A DNA stretch of 64,000 nucleotides from Pyxicephalus adspersus (taxonomy: Eukaryota > Chordata > Amphibia > Anura > Pyxicephalidae), in the NCBI RefSeq assembly GCF_032062135.1, contig NC_092859.1, forward strand, positions 86,118,994 through 86,182,993, given 5' to 3'. This document shows positions 12,165 to 23,300 of this stretch, one piece after another. The notes beneath the pieces are model-generated. The model searched no databases and was not told the origin of the DNA. It saw only the letters and a program-made list of their open reading frames with translations. The position numbers and the translations under genes are program-made. Every line of letters begins with the position of its first letter. Positions within the stretch are counted from its first letter, which is position 1.

Positions 12165-12790
12165 GGCAGACATGAGGGGGGGACCTTGCTTTGTCGTAGT
12201 TGCACAGCCCAAGGACAAGAGTACCAAGTCTGCTATACCCAGTCAGGACCAGGTGAACACAAAACTTGTGGTAGAAGGTGTCTGTTGACTGTAATAAGAA
12301 CCCTGTAATTGTGTTGCTGTCCATAGTGCTTTTAAACAAAAATGGTGTGCAATGTGCTGCATTGGTATGCAATTGGTATGTGTTTAGTAAAACTCCCTTC
12401 ATTCCTGTAATGTGAGATATAAAATGTAATATTATTTTTGCTGTCTGCACCCTACTAGGAAGATATGGATCATTTTTTGTCTTAGTGACAATGTCTTACT
12501 TACCAAAATAGATGAAGTGGTAATTCTGCACTGTGGTGATGGCATCTAACTTAGATGCCTTTTACATGGAATTGGACAAATTTCTGGAGGAAAAGTCCAT
12601 CAACGGGTTGCTAACCCTGATGGGCATGTGGTACCTCTTGTTATAGATGTGGGCCACTGTGAGATACAGGAGCTAGACTAGATGGGCCATTGGCCTGATC
12701 CAACTGGCTCTTCTTATGTTCCTATCAGGTTACAGTCTTAACAGGTTGGTGCTCATTGCTGGTGTTGGGCTATGGATTGGCTCTGTCATA
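12165..12790 (+). mobile_element. CR1/L2-like retroelement copy
   Basis: Contains the tail motif ctagatgggccattggcctg followed by atccaactggctcttcttatg, as in CR1-like 3' ends. Aligns by eye, in inverted orientation, with 50310-51000, including flanks such as ggttggtgctcattgctggt. No intact ORF. Confidence 0.6.
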
Positions 12791-13249
12791 GAGAGTGATT
12801 GCTGTACATTGAAAAAATGACATCCACATTTATTGACATCTGTTCTGTGCGTCCAGTACATCAAAAGTTACAATGTCATTGCATAGCGGCAGGTTGCGTT
12901 TGCCTGACATCACATGACCCGTATAATCCTTGGCATGCAGGGTTAAGCTTTCTGTGGCCTGTGTCTGTGCGCTATATGAGAGAACAGGAAAGACAATGGC
13001 ACTCCTTGTACTGGGATTGTGAGGGGGAACTTTGTATTGGCTGCTGTCCATAGGAACCAACCTGGGCTCCCAATAATGGGGAAATGAGAGCTTGTATGGA
13101 TGATCGAGGTCTGCATGCCTCCTGTGTATGGGAAATGTGTTTCACGCTTCATCTTATTTATGCAAATTCCCGAAGAATTATGTCCAATGCATGTACAGCG
13201 GGTGTGAATCAAGGGTATGAAATGCACCTATGCCTTTTTCAGAGCAGGT

Positions 13250-13345
13250 CAAAAGCTGATGTCAGTGGAACATTGCCCCCTTGCGCTGGTGGTCAGCAAA
13301 TTCAAAAGGAACCCCAGCTGAGAATCACTGCTGTAGATTGTTCAG
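13250..13345. mobile_element. terminal fragment of a second hAT-like element
   Basis: The reverse complement of the right part reads cagtgattctcagctggggt followed by tcctttt, a typical non-autonomous hAT terminus. It is nested in the larger hAT element. The other end was not located. Confidence 0.45.
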
Positions 13346-14015
13346 GGGTTATCCATTTCTCTAGTGTTAGCTATTTTTGGTATAGGGATAGATTTGTATT
13401 GGGTGCTTCATTATTTTTTTTTATTTTGTGTTTTTGTAGACTCCAAGTCTTGAACACCCAAAAATGAGTACAGCAAAAAAAAAACATTGATATTGGAAAA
13501 TCATTCCAAAAGGCCTGGACAGAGTCATTTGGAGTCACTGAACGCAATGGAAAGCGTTATGTATTCTGTGTAATGGAAGTGTTGTATGTTGCATATCAAG
13601 TGTCAGACCACATCAAGTGTTAGAGTTTCTTGAAGGGAAATTGAGGAAATATCATTCCCAGTATCTTAGTTTTTGCAAAAATTCTTTCTAGAACAAATCA
13701 TCTGACAGTTTTAAAAATTTCACTGCATAGCAAAACATGGCAGGCGCCTCTCTGATGGGGATAATATCAAAACGGCTTTGTTGTCTGGGAGTAATTCCTT
13801 TTTTTATGATTTCCCAAAAAAGGATAACATTTTTCAATACATCTCTAAAATGCCACTTAGCAGAAATACTGTGAAAGATTGAGTCCAGCACATGGCAAGT
13901 GATGTTAGCCAGCAGCTCACCTCTGACTTACAGAAGACAGCCAGCTGGATGAAAGCACAGATATAAAAAAATCATGCAAGGCTGGCAGTAATTTTGTGTT
14001 ATGCTGCTGGTGACA

Positions 14016-14075
14016 TTAATAATAATATACAGGATTTATATAGCGCCACCTTATTACATTAAATAGGGAGAGATT
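14016..14075 (+). repeat. fragment of a frog SINE-like repeat, 5' part
   Basis: The sequence aatatacaggatttatatag followed by cgccacc... resembles the head of an abundant frog dispersed repeat. The body of the same type of repeat appears at about 46235-46345. Confidence 0.4.
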
Positions 14076-14252
14076 TGTACCCTGCTTGGATAAGTTAGCC
14101 TGTTTATGAATTAAAAAGGGCCGGAGTATCCACAGCTCACTGATATGGCCTGGCTTACCAACCTCATGTTTTGTTTTTTTTTACAGATGTTACACTACAC
14201 TTCAATGTACTGAACAAACAAACTACAAGGTGTAGGGAAAACTGCAGAAAGG

Positions 14253-14990
14253 ATGTTTTGTGATATCAAAACATTTGAGAGAAAACTGCAGGTGTTTGAA
14301 AAAAACCTTGAAAGTGGGCTGCTAAAATATTTTCCTCATCTAAAAATGCATTTAGAAAATTCTACGTTTGCAGACAATCCTACAAGCCATAAGGAAATCT
14401 ACATGGAATGTTGTAGGATTGTAGCAGCTGCAAAGGTGATTTTTACAGTTCCATAAAATGGAGAGAACCCTGTGTTTTCTTACTTCTCCAGGTAAACTCA
14501 AATTTGAAAAAATTCAATTTTTCAGGCTTACACTGGTTAGATTTAGGAAATCTGGACATGGAGCTATTGAAATTTAAAGAAAGCTCTATCTGGAAAAATA
14601 AATTCTATGACCTGCATGAAACATTTGAGAAGATAGAAGGGATGAGAAATGACAGCACAGTTAGTTCTGAAAATGAAATCCTTTAAAGTAAGGAATTCTC
14701 TGCCAAATAATTTTAGGCACATGGGTTTGCTCTCCTTGCTTTTTTTGGATCATTTTATGCTTGTGAGCAGCTGTTTTCAGCTTTGAATTATATCAAATCT
14801 GACACCAGAAACAGATGACCCGAGTGCTGCATGTGTTGCTTTCAAATTTTCAAATGTATGAGCCAGGCTTAGACAAATTATATCAGCATGCATACAACAG
14901 CAAAAATCAAATAAATTGTTCAAAAGCATGCAAACGTTTACCTTTCAATAAAAGGTTGTTTATATCATTGAAAGCTCTGTTGTTGTGTTT
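14253..14990 (+). pseudogene. hAT transposase remnant
   Basis: Broken reading frames in order: MFCDIKTFERKLQVFEKNLE... ending HKEIYMECCRIVAAAK (14253-14453); FSGLHWLDLGNLDMELLKFK... (14504-14683); then, near 14764-14817 in another frame, CEQLFSALNYIKSDTRNR, which is the hAT C-terminal dimerisation motif. This resembles Charlie/GTF2IRD2-type hAT transposases. At least two frame changes and internal stops make it inactive. The N-terminal zinc finger and most of the catalytic core are absent. Confidence 0.8.
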
Positions 14991-15154
14991 TTTTTTAAGA
15001 TAAAAGATGTTAATGCATGAGTTGTTTTTTTCTAAACTAAAACCTCAGTATTCGGGTTAAACTGCCGTGTTGGCACTTTGCGATAAATAAGTGGGTTTTG
15101 GGTTGCAGTTTGGGCACTCTAAAGGTTAAATTTCTAAAAGGTTCGCCATCACTG

Positions 15155-15950
15155 CTTCAGAGGGACGGTCCTTCTACTGAATTGAAACTAGTAGATGGAA
15201 TGCAGAAACAAACTGTATTAAATATGCTTTCCATGTATAAATCTTAACAGGGACGCTTGTAGAAAAAACAAAAGTACTTTAAATATGTGCTGTAATAGAA
15301 GACCATTTATACTTTTGTATTGGGTCAGTGCATGTGTTGCATTAAGAAGCCTATTGGGCAGTGGTTATTACTGCACTGAAACATGCTGAGCTGCAATTCA
15401 TGTCCAAGGTGCATTGGGATACCCATTCAGCGTATAATGTGTGTGTTACTCCAGTACCATACTTTAAATGGGCCTGAATGGCCTATTCACATGACACCAC
15501 TGTGAGCTGCTATATTAATGCTTTGTGTGCTATATTAAATACTCCATTTCAAATTAATCTGATGTAATATAGGTGAGAATGGGGCAAGCTGCTTTTAAAA
15601 ATATGTATCTTTTTTTATTTGAATAGGTGCACTTTTAGGACACTAAACAAGCTAATTACAGGCATTGAACAATTGAAAGTGGTTGGATAGTTCTGTTAAG
15701 AGTCAATTCCAAAACAGATTGGAGTTTGAGCAATCCCAATAAAGATCTGATATGACTGTGCCTGTCATTACCATGACTTCCTGTCATCATTCATTGGCTA
15801 GATTGGCTGAACCCTACTTTACCTGTCATTGACCAGTATAGTATAGTGTGTTAAAAAATACTAACTCTGACTTAAAATGACTGCATCCAGCTAGATTTCC
15901 CAAATGGTCCAACCATTTCAGTCCACTTTGGAATTGTACTGTTCCAAGCA
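15155..15950. other. intergenic, no gene seen
   Basis: AT-rich, no supported coding frame. It contains at 15179-15209 a 31-bp string (attgaaactagtagatggaa...) that recurs at 47596-47627, where it joins within about 20 bp to the duplicated block. In this copy about 750 bp intervene. Confidence 0.6.
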
Positions 15951-16379
15951 ATTCTTTAAAAGCATAACTAAAGATGGCTGCTTCACCTATTGGCAATCCT
16001 TTACCGGGTGCCGTCATCTTCCTTCTGTTCCTCCTCTCAGAAGTCATCTTCGACCATCTTGTAATTATTTAGGTGTGGATTGGCATATCTAGCTTTTCAG
16101 CCAAATTGTCACCATTCTGGATGGGTTTCTTCCCTCTGTTCTAATGACGGCATGTTAGGCTGTCTTGCTAACTTTTCCCACACACAAAGTGCCTGCCTGT
16201 TTCCTGTTCCCCTCCACAGAGTGTGCAGAAAATGCTACACCTTCACCTTTCACCCTTAGGCAGAGTGCTATCTACCAGTCAGTAGATGATCAGATATAGG
16301 GGTTATGAGAGCACATCAGGCTGTATATAGGGTTATGGCCTCAGGCAGGGCTATGCTCTGTTAGATGGTTTTGTAGTAT

Positions 16380-17740
16380 TGGGATGAAGACAGTGAACCC
16401 ATGACACTGAAACAGTGCAAACATGAATCGTGTCTAGGCAGTGTTACACCTAAATGCTGGGCTTTCTGTACAACGTCATTTTGGAGCTAAACATTTTACC
16501 AAGTATGATTTTTAGAGTACCTTCAAGCATCTATACTAATACCTGGATCCATGAATATCAGTTTTTGTTTCAGACTCCTGTGCATGTTTAACCTATAGAG
16601 CATGGTAGGGAGGTAGCATGTATCCCGCAGACATTGATCCATCAAATCTGATCTCATGACTCTGGGCACCTTATAGGCCTTGCCACATAGCTTGACCCTG
16701 TATAGGAAAAGTGTGACTAGCAAACCTTACAAATTGTTTGCAAAGCCTTCATCAAACTTCAAGCAGCATTGTTTATTCTTTCAACACAACATTTAGCTCT
16801 ACTTTCAGGAGTTTAAACACATATCTGTATGGGGGTACTAGGGGTCACCTTAAAGAGTCAGTGTACTATATTAAAGCAATCCCTTCATTCTTTCAGAGCC
16901 CTTTACACCGACCCAACTTATCCTCCCTCTCCCTAGTTGTGTACTTAGTGAGAACTGAATGGCCATAATCTGGCATTTATTTTCCACTGCAAAGGCAGTA
17001 CAGCCCCATAGGGCCTGTGCACCACCTCAGAAAACAGCAAATACAAGTGTATGGGGTGGTACTGTGCCCAGAAAGGAAGGAAAACGTGTTTTGGAAGATT
17101 GAAAAACATGTGGCAGGGGCTCTTCTGATCTTGGTAAATTTGCTACTGTGGAGGAAGGAGTCAGGGTCAGAGAATATTTTATTACAGTTCATGTATGATG
17201 CTATGCAGATGCAGCAGAAGAAAAATTACTAAACTTAAAGACATTTTTAACAATAAATAAAAGGGTAGATAACTCTTTTATATTTAAAAAACCTTTTGTT
17301 TAATTAGAAGGGGAGGACCCATCCTTTTCTGTCTTCTGCGGCAGTAAAGACTGAATGGGAAACCCAGAGCCTCCTGGGATACATACATCACAAATCCCAA
17401 GAGGCTTGATCTTAGAATCTAGGAAGGGGCTTTCCCCACCATGTAAAAAAAAACACACAAGTGCTAAACTCACACATGCGCAGCGAGATCAGCACTTTTT
17501 TTTACATTTTTTAAGAGAAAACGTCATCTACTCTCGGGCCTGTGCATTGCAAGATTGGGTGATGTAAGGACCAGCAAGATGACAGAAGAAAAAGACAGTA
17601 CATTTGTTTCCCCGCTCCCTGAAGAAATCTGGGACAGCACAGGACCGAATGGGGATGGGGGGCTTGAGGGTCCGACGGCTAGGCAGAAGTAAAGGTGTCA
17701 TTTTATTGTTAATGAAAGTTCTGTTCTTAATAATCTTTTA
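16380..17740. repeat. non-coding duplicated tract with a dispersed repeat
   Basis: Pairs with about 48090-49565. The part 17290-17700 is a frog interspersed repeat containing cacacatgcgcagcgagatc; relatives lie at 37260-37500, 38690-39120 and 63130-63480. ORFs of 60-76 codons here differ between copies by frameshifts and are not supported as genes. Confidence 0.6.
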
Positions 17741-17747
17741 TATAATG

Positions 17748-18360
17748 GATTGTAAGGCCCTGTGTACACAGGCTTGATCACCATGAACATACCATGAACT
17801 ATCATTCTTCAAAAATGTGTTGCTGTTAAAGCTTTGTGAATTGAGAAAAAATTTGGTTGGTTGATGCCATTGTCAGTCAGCTGAGTACCCTACAATTGGC
17901 TAGAAAAGGGCCCTTGTGCAGACAGGCATACACTATGGACATACCAAGCAACTCATTTTTTCAAAATATCTTGCTTTGACCAATAGCATCGTCCAAAGCA
18001 AGACCATGGGAACCAACAAGCACATGTGCCTTTCTCTAGCCAATTGTAGGGTACTCAGCTGACGGACCAATGGACTCGTCCAAACGATTCACAGCCAGAT
18101 AAGTACTCTACAATTGGCTAGAAGTGGGCACATGTGCTTGCTGGATTGTAAGGCCTTGTGCAGACAGGCTGACTTCTATGGACATACCAAGCAACTGTCA
18201 TTTCTTGAAAATGTCTTGCCATGTGATTCAGTTGGACGATGTCATTGGTCAGCCAGGAGTGGTGTCATGGCGTAGCTGTAAACACACTGATGCTGTTGCC
18301 AGTTGCTAAGGAACCGCTACTCTGGAAGCATCTCTGGACGCGTCTCCAAAGCAATTTGAC
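17748..18360 (+). promoter_or_regulatory. modular upstream region of RING-H2 gene copy A
   Basis: Built from imperfect modules of about 150-200 bp (ggattgtaaggcc... at 17748 and 18145), each with attggctag/attggtcag, i.e. inverted CCAAT boxes. Inverted arms occur near 17875-17905 and 18030-18062 (tagccaattgtagggtactc). A promoter role is inferred from position, about 270 bp upstream of the ATG, and from the CCAAT motifs; no TATA box is evident. Confidence 0.4.
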
Positions 18361-18416
18361 TGAGGCCTTGTGCGGTTTGCAGTTTTCTATTTGATTTTTT
18401 ACCGATTAATTACACC

Positions 18417-18590
18417 TTTACCTCAATCACATATACCTGCACCTCAATCACATATATTTCAATCACATACCTGCACCTCAATCACATACACCTACACCTC
18501 ACTCACATACATCTACACCTCATTCACATACACCTACACCTCATTCACATAAAACTACACCTCATTCACATACGCCAGATTCACCTTCAC
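18417..18590 (+). repeat. 21-bp minisatellite upstream of RING-H2 gene, copy A
   Basis: Tandem variants of acctcattcacatacacctac, period 21 bp. Ends just before the RING-H2 start codon region. The corresponding tract in copy B is 52180-52375. An in-frame stop separates it from the RING ORF in copy A. Confidence 0.85.
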
Positions 18591-18633
18591 ATTTTCACTT
18601 GAAGCACCGAAAAGAGCAGCCTATACCATCAGG

Positions 18634-19434
18634 ATGCCAGGAAGGAATGTCAGAGGCCATTTACGGCCCACCATTTCATCACAACAGGAAGAAGACCAAT
18701 ATTCTCCGGTGGCTCATAGGACCACGTCTCGAGCTNNNNNNNNNNNNNNNNNNNNNNNNNNNNNNNNNNNNNNNNNNNNNNNNNNNNNNNNNNNNNNNNN
18801 NNNNNNNNNNNNNNNNNNNNNNNNNNNNNNNNNNNNNNNNNNNNNNNNNNNNNNNNNNNNNNNNNNNNNNNNNNNNNNNNNNNNNNNNNNNNNNNNNNNN
18901 NNNNNNNNNNNNNNNNNNNNNNNNNNNNNNNNNNNNNNNNNNNNNNNNNNNNNNNNNNNNNNNNNNNNNNNNNNNNNNNNNNNNNNNNNNNNNNNNNNNN
19001 NNNNNNNNTCATATTGATTGCATCAAAAAATGGGCAGACGTAAGAGCTACCTGTCCCAGCTGCAGGGCAATTATTCCTCGAGTAGTTAGGGTAAGTATTA
19101 GATATCCTTTTGTTTCTTTCCTCAAAATCAATGTTTACTATTGTAAAGTAAATAGATTGTTTTGTAAAAATGTGCAAAGATCTTTGGAGTATATGTTACT
19201 ATTTTTAAGGCTTATTTTAGATTTATTCTAACCTATATTTTTTGTTTTGTTTTTTTCCAGGAGGAGGTGATTGATGGTAAGCAGCGGGTTCTCATATGGA
19301 TTGAACAACTTGGCCGAAACATAGAAGTCGAGGTTCCTGCAGAGGTCGTAACACAACGCCCAAAGTTTATCGTCACCAGGAATGAAGACGGAGAGTTGTA
19401 TCTGTCCTTTCACCAGATCCTGTCCATCTTATGA
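18634..19434 (+). CDS. RING-H2 finger protein, copy A (two exons, gap-interrupted)
   Basis: Likely E3 ubiquitin ligase. The start ATG is at 18634 (MPGRNVRGHLRPTISSQQEE...). Exon 1 is interrupted by the gap 18736-19008, resumes at HIDCIKKWADVRATCPSCRA and ends at 19090 (donor gtaagt). Exon 2 is 19261-19434 (acceptor ttccag; EEVIDGKQRVLIWIEQLGRN ... FHQILSIL, TGA). The visible second half of the RING carries His-x2-Cys...Cys-x2-Cys. Its paralogue at 52440-53222 is complete. In the visible coding bases (about 358) I count 12 replacement and 1 silent difference between copies. I do not recognise a named orthologue. Seen: exons and RING ligands. Inferred: ligase activity. Confidence 0.8.
18736..19008. 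other. assembly gap (273 N) inside RING-H2 copy A exon 1
   Basis: Run of N. Comparison with copy B predicts about 266 bp of exon sequence here: the basic region and the first half of the RING. ORFs spanning the N run should not be trusted for frame. Confidence 0.95.
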
Positions 19435-19621
19435 GGACGTGAAGGAAAAGGAAGAACTTCATCGATCTTGTGATCTGATCCTGTGCATCTGAGTAGGATC
19501 TAAGAGGATAGGTAAGTTGGGTAAGTATTTATTAGTGGGGACAACCAGGAATGGATTGATCTTGGAATGTAATTTGGACTACGTTGGACCCTGCAAAGGT
19601 AACTATTATTTTATTAGTGCC

Positions 19622-19990
19622 TATGGCATCTGGTGGTCCGTGGCTCTGGCCGGTGCCCCCCAGAGCAGAGTCAGAAGAGGGGCCCAGGTGGCGGGGCGCA
19701 CCGGTCAGAGCCGTGGACCATGTCCCCCGTACAAATCCCAGGCTCAGGGAGGAGGGCGGGCTGTGTCCCTGGACACAGATCTGAGCCTGCGATGGCGGAG
19801 TGGGCAGGTTGTATCCAGGGACACAGCCCGCCCTCTTCCCTGATCCTGGGATTTGGGCGGTATTATGTCATGATGACGTCACTACGGGGAGGGTTCTTCC
19901 CCTTTGATTTACACCCGGCTCCCCGCTCATGTGCGGTCAGGAGCCGGTAATTTTAGTGGTCCACGGGACCGAAAAGATTGTCAACCTCTG
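19622..19990. mobile_element. non-autonomous hAT-like MITE, member 1
   Basis: GC-rich repeat with ctctggccgg near the left and a right end whose reverse complement reads cagaggttgacaatcttttc. It contains tgacgtca at 19874-19881. Other members: 37029-37125, 41946-42127, 46623-46950, 53411-53779 and 61876-62173. ORFs of up to 108 codons here reflect GC content, not genes. Confidence 0.65.
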
Positions 19991-20174
19991 TTTTAAAGCA
20001 TAACCTGAGTAATAACACTTTGCACTATATGCAGAGTCACTGCTACTAGCCCAGCCTGAACTTATCTATGAACAGCACTGACAGCCCGGAGCTTCCCCTC
20101 CATGACAAGCCTAAGAAGCCCGGACCTGGCTATGTACAGAAAGGCAATGCTAGGACATTGCCACAACACACGCC

Positions 20175-20360
20175 ATGGAACCTGAAAGCGCCATATTCAA
20201 ATCGGTAGCGGATCGTTCCAATCCAGCAGAAGGACCTGGAAGTGACGGCGACCAGAGAACCGGAAGTGTGAGGGCTTCACGGATCAAACATGAAACCCGG
20301 GAAAAGTTTGGTTGAGAGACAGAGAAAATGGATGATCAGTCTTCTGACACAGCACAGAAG
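20175..20360 (+). other. candidate first exon/promoter block, copy A (frame broken)
   Basis: An ATG in good context (cgccatgg) opens MEPESAIFKSVADRSNPAEG..., which stops at 20313-20315. Copy B (53988-54158) stays open for 57 codons up to the same donor-like aag|gttt. An ETS-type motif ccggaagtg lies at 20260-20268. May be a non-coding exon or promoter; function unknown. Confidence 0.35.
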
Positions 20361-23300
20361 GTTTGCGTGTGTGTGAGTTATATGTTATATGCTGTCAGGG
20401 GTATTTATAGGGTGTCATACCCTTATTGTACGCTGCACAGGTAGTTATGTAGGGGGATTTGGGGGCACTGACATTGCAGGGTGATGATGGGGGTTCAGGA
20501 AGGGAATGTTTGGTGATGGAATGCATTACTATATTGCAGGAAGAGATGAGGGTGAAGGAAGTGTCAGACAGGAGATGGGGTGCACTCCTATTATTGTGAG
20601 GTTATATGGGGGTACAGGAGGGGGAGAGAGGTGATGGGGTATACTCCTTATAATGTGAGGTAATATGGGGGTACAAGAGAGGGGGACAGGTGATGGGGTG
20701 CACTCCTATTATTTGTGAGGTGATTTGGGGGTACAGGAGGAGGAGACAGGTTATAGGGTGCTCTCTTAATAATGTGAGGTGATATGGGGGTACAGGAGGG
20801 AGAGATACTTTATGGGTGCACCCCTTTATTTGAGGGATATGTGGGTACAGGAGGGGGAGAGATAGGTGATAGAGTGCACTCCTATTGTGTGGTAACATAG
20901 GGGTACAGGATGGGAAAGACAGGTGATGGGGTACATTCATATTGTTGTGTGGTAATATGGGGGTACAGGAAGGTGTTGTGTACAGGAACCTGGCAGGTGA
21001 TGGAGTGCACTGGTATTTTTGCTGGGTGAAATGGGGGCAGGTGATGGGAATACACTAGAGTATTCCCAATGTGGTATGGACGTATAGGAAAGGTAAGCCA
21101 GATGCTGGGGTGGACTGCTTATTTGAGGGTGATATGTGAATTTAGAAATAGGGGGCACATGATGTGGTGCCCTGGTAAAGTTTGTGAATAATTAGGGGAA
21201 GTGGGTCTGGAATATGGTGAGAGATGTTTGGATGTACTACTATCACACTGCCAATATTGCAGAGTGGTATGGGGTTCAAAAAAGGTAAGACAGGAGATGG
21301 GGCGCACTGATATTATTGCAGGGTGATGTGGGGTTTCAGGAAAGGTGAGACAGGTAATGGAGGGTTCACTAGTATTTTTGCATGGTGGCATACGGTTCAG
21401 GAAGTGTGAGACAAGTGATAGGGTGCACTGGTATTATTGCAGGGTGGCATGGGGTTCAGGAAGTGTGAGGCAAATGATGCATTGCACTGATATTAGTGCA
21501 GAGGGCATAGGGTTCAGCAAGGTTGATACAAGTGATGGGGTGCACTGGTATTATTACAAGGCATTCAGGAAGTGTGAGACAAATGATAGATTGCACTGGT
21601 ATTATTGCAGGGTGGCATGGGGTTCAGGAAGTGTGAGACAAGTGATGAGTTCACTGGTAGTACTGTAGGTTGGTATGGGGTTCAGCAAGCGTGATACAGA
21701 TAATGGGGCCAACTGGTAATTTTTGCAGGGGATTGGGAAGTATGGGGATACGTGATGCACAGTGCTTTGTATATTGGTGTTATTGCAGGGGGGGTTCAGC
21801 AAGGGAGACATAGGTGATGGGGTTCACTCCTATTATTGTGATGTGGTATAGGGTACAGCATGAAGTGAGACAGGTAATGGGGTGCACTGGTATTATTTCA
21901 GAGTGGTATGTGGTTCAGCAAGCGTGTGTCACCTCACAACAATAGGAATGCACCCCTTCACCAGTCTCACCCTTGCTGAACCCTTTACCCCACCCTGCAA
22001 TAATTCCAGTGCACCCCATTAGGTGTCTCAGCCTTCCTTGACACCCATATCACCCTGCAATAATACCAGTATACAAAACATCTATGTTCACTTTTCCCCA
22101 TCCTTCCATATCCCTGTAGTAATTCCATTTCACCCCATTACTTGTCTCACCTTAGCCCAACCCCTATACCCACCTGGAGTAATCGAAGTGTGAGACAAGT
22201 GTTAGGGTGCTCTGGTATTATGGCAGGGTGGTATGGGGTTCAGCAAGGGTGAGACAGGTGATGGGGTGCACTGGTATATTTAGCAAAAGTGAGATCATTG
22301 ATGTGGTGCACTGGTAATATTGCAGTGCACCAATGAGCCTGAAGGAAGTGTCAAAAAGATATTGAGGTAAACTGGTATTATTGCAAGGGAATATGGAAGG
22401 ATGGGTAAAAGTGAAGGCAGGTGTCTTGTATATGTCTATGTTATTACAGGGTAATAAGGGGTTTGGCAAGGGAGAGATAGGTGATGGGGTGAACTCCTAT
22501 TGTTGTTAGATGATATGGGGATACAGGAGGGGGTGAGAGGTGATGGGTGATGGGGTGCACATCTATTCTTGTGAGGTTATATGGGGTGCACTCCAATTGT
22601 AGTGAGGTAATATGGGGTAGAGGAGGGGGTGAGGTAGGTTATGGGGTGCGCTGGTATTATTGCAGGGTGGTATGAGGCAGATGATGGGGTGCACTGGTAT
22701 TATTTTGGGGTGGCATGGGGTTCAGGAACTGTGGGCCAGGTGATGGGGTGCACTGGTTTTTTTGCATGGTGGTATGGGGTTCAGCAAGAGTGAGACATAT
22801 AATAGGGTGAAGTGGTATTTTTACAGGGGATATTGAAAGATTGGGAAAAGTGATGACAGGTGTTTTTATACTGGTGGTATTGTAGGGTAATATGGGGTTC
22901 ACAAAGGGTGAGATGGGTGATTTCGAGCCCTCCTATTGTTGTGATGTGATATGGAGTACCAGAGGGGATTGAACAGTTGATGGGGTGCACTCCTATTGTT
23001 GGGAAGTGACGTACACTTGCTGAACCACATACCACCCTGCAATAATACCAGTGCACCCCATCACCCGTCTCACCCTTCCTGAACCCCATACCACCCTGCA
23101 ATAATACCAGTGCACCCCATCACCTATCTCACTTTTGCTGAACCCCATTTTTCCCTGCAATACCATCAATATACAAAACACCTGTCTTCATGTTTCCTCA
23201 TCCTTCCATATCTCCTGTAATAATTCCATTTTACCCCAATACTTGTCTCACCCTTGCCTAACCCTATACCCACCTGCATTAATAGCAGTGTGAGATGAGT

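Larger units (their letters stand above)
11966..15154 (+). mobile_element. degenerate hAT (Charlie-like) element, about 3.2 kb
   Basis: Left end cagtggcggcaaacctaagg; the reverse complement of the right end reads cagtgatggcgaacctttta, so the termini match as imperfect inverted repeats of hAT type (CAGTG...). Transposase remnants lie at 14253-14990. The flanking 8-mers (gtatagac and cttcagag) share only the T2/A7 positions typical of hAT targets, so the target duplication is eroded or the ends are not original partners. Nested inside are a CR1-like copy (12165-12790) and another hAT end near 13326. Confidence 0.75.

Noticed and set aside
14504..14990. Small independent genes in the 14.2-15.0 kb region
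   Set aside because: Together they read as a broken hAT transposase ending in CEQLFSALNYIKSDTRNR.
19517..19950. Overlapping ORFs of about 100 codons near 19.5-19.95 kb
   Set aside because: They lie in a GC-rich MITE with relatives elsewhere in the window; no start or splice context.
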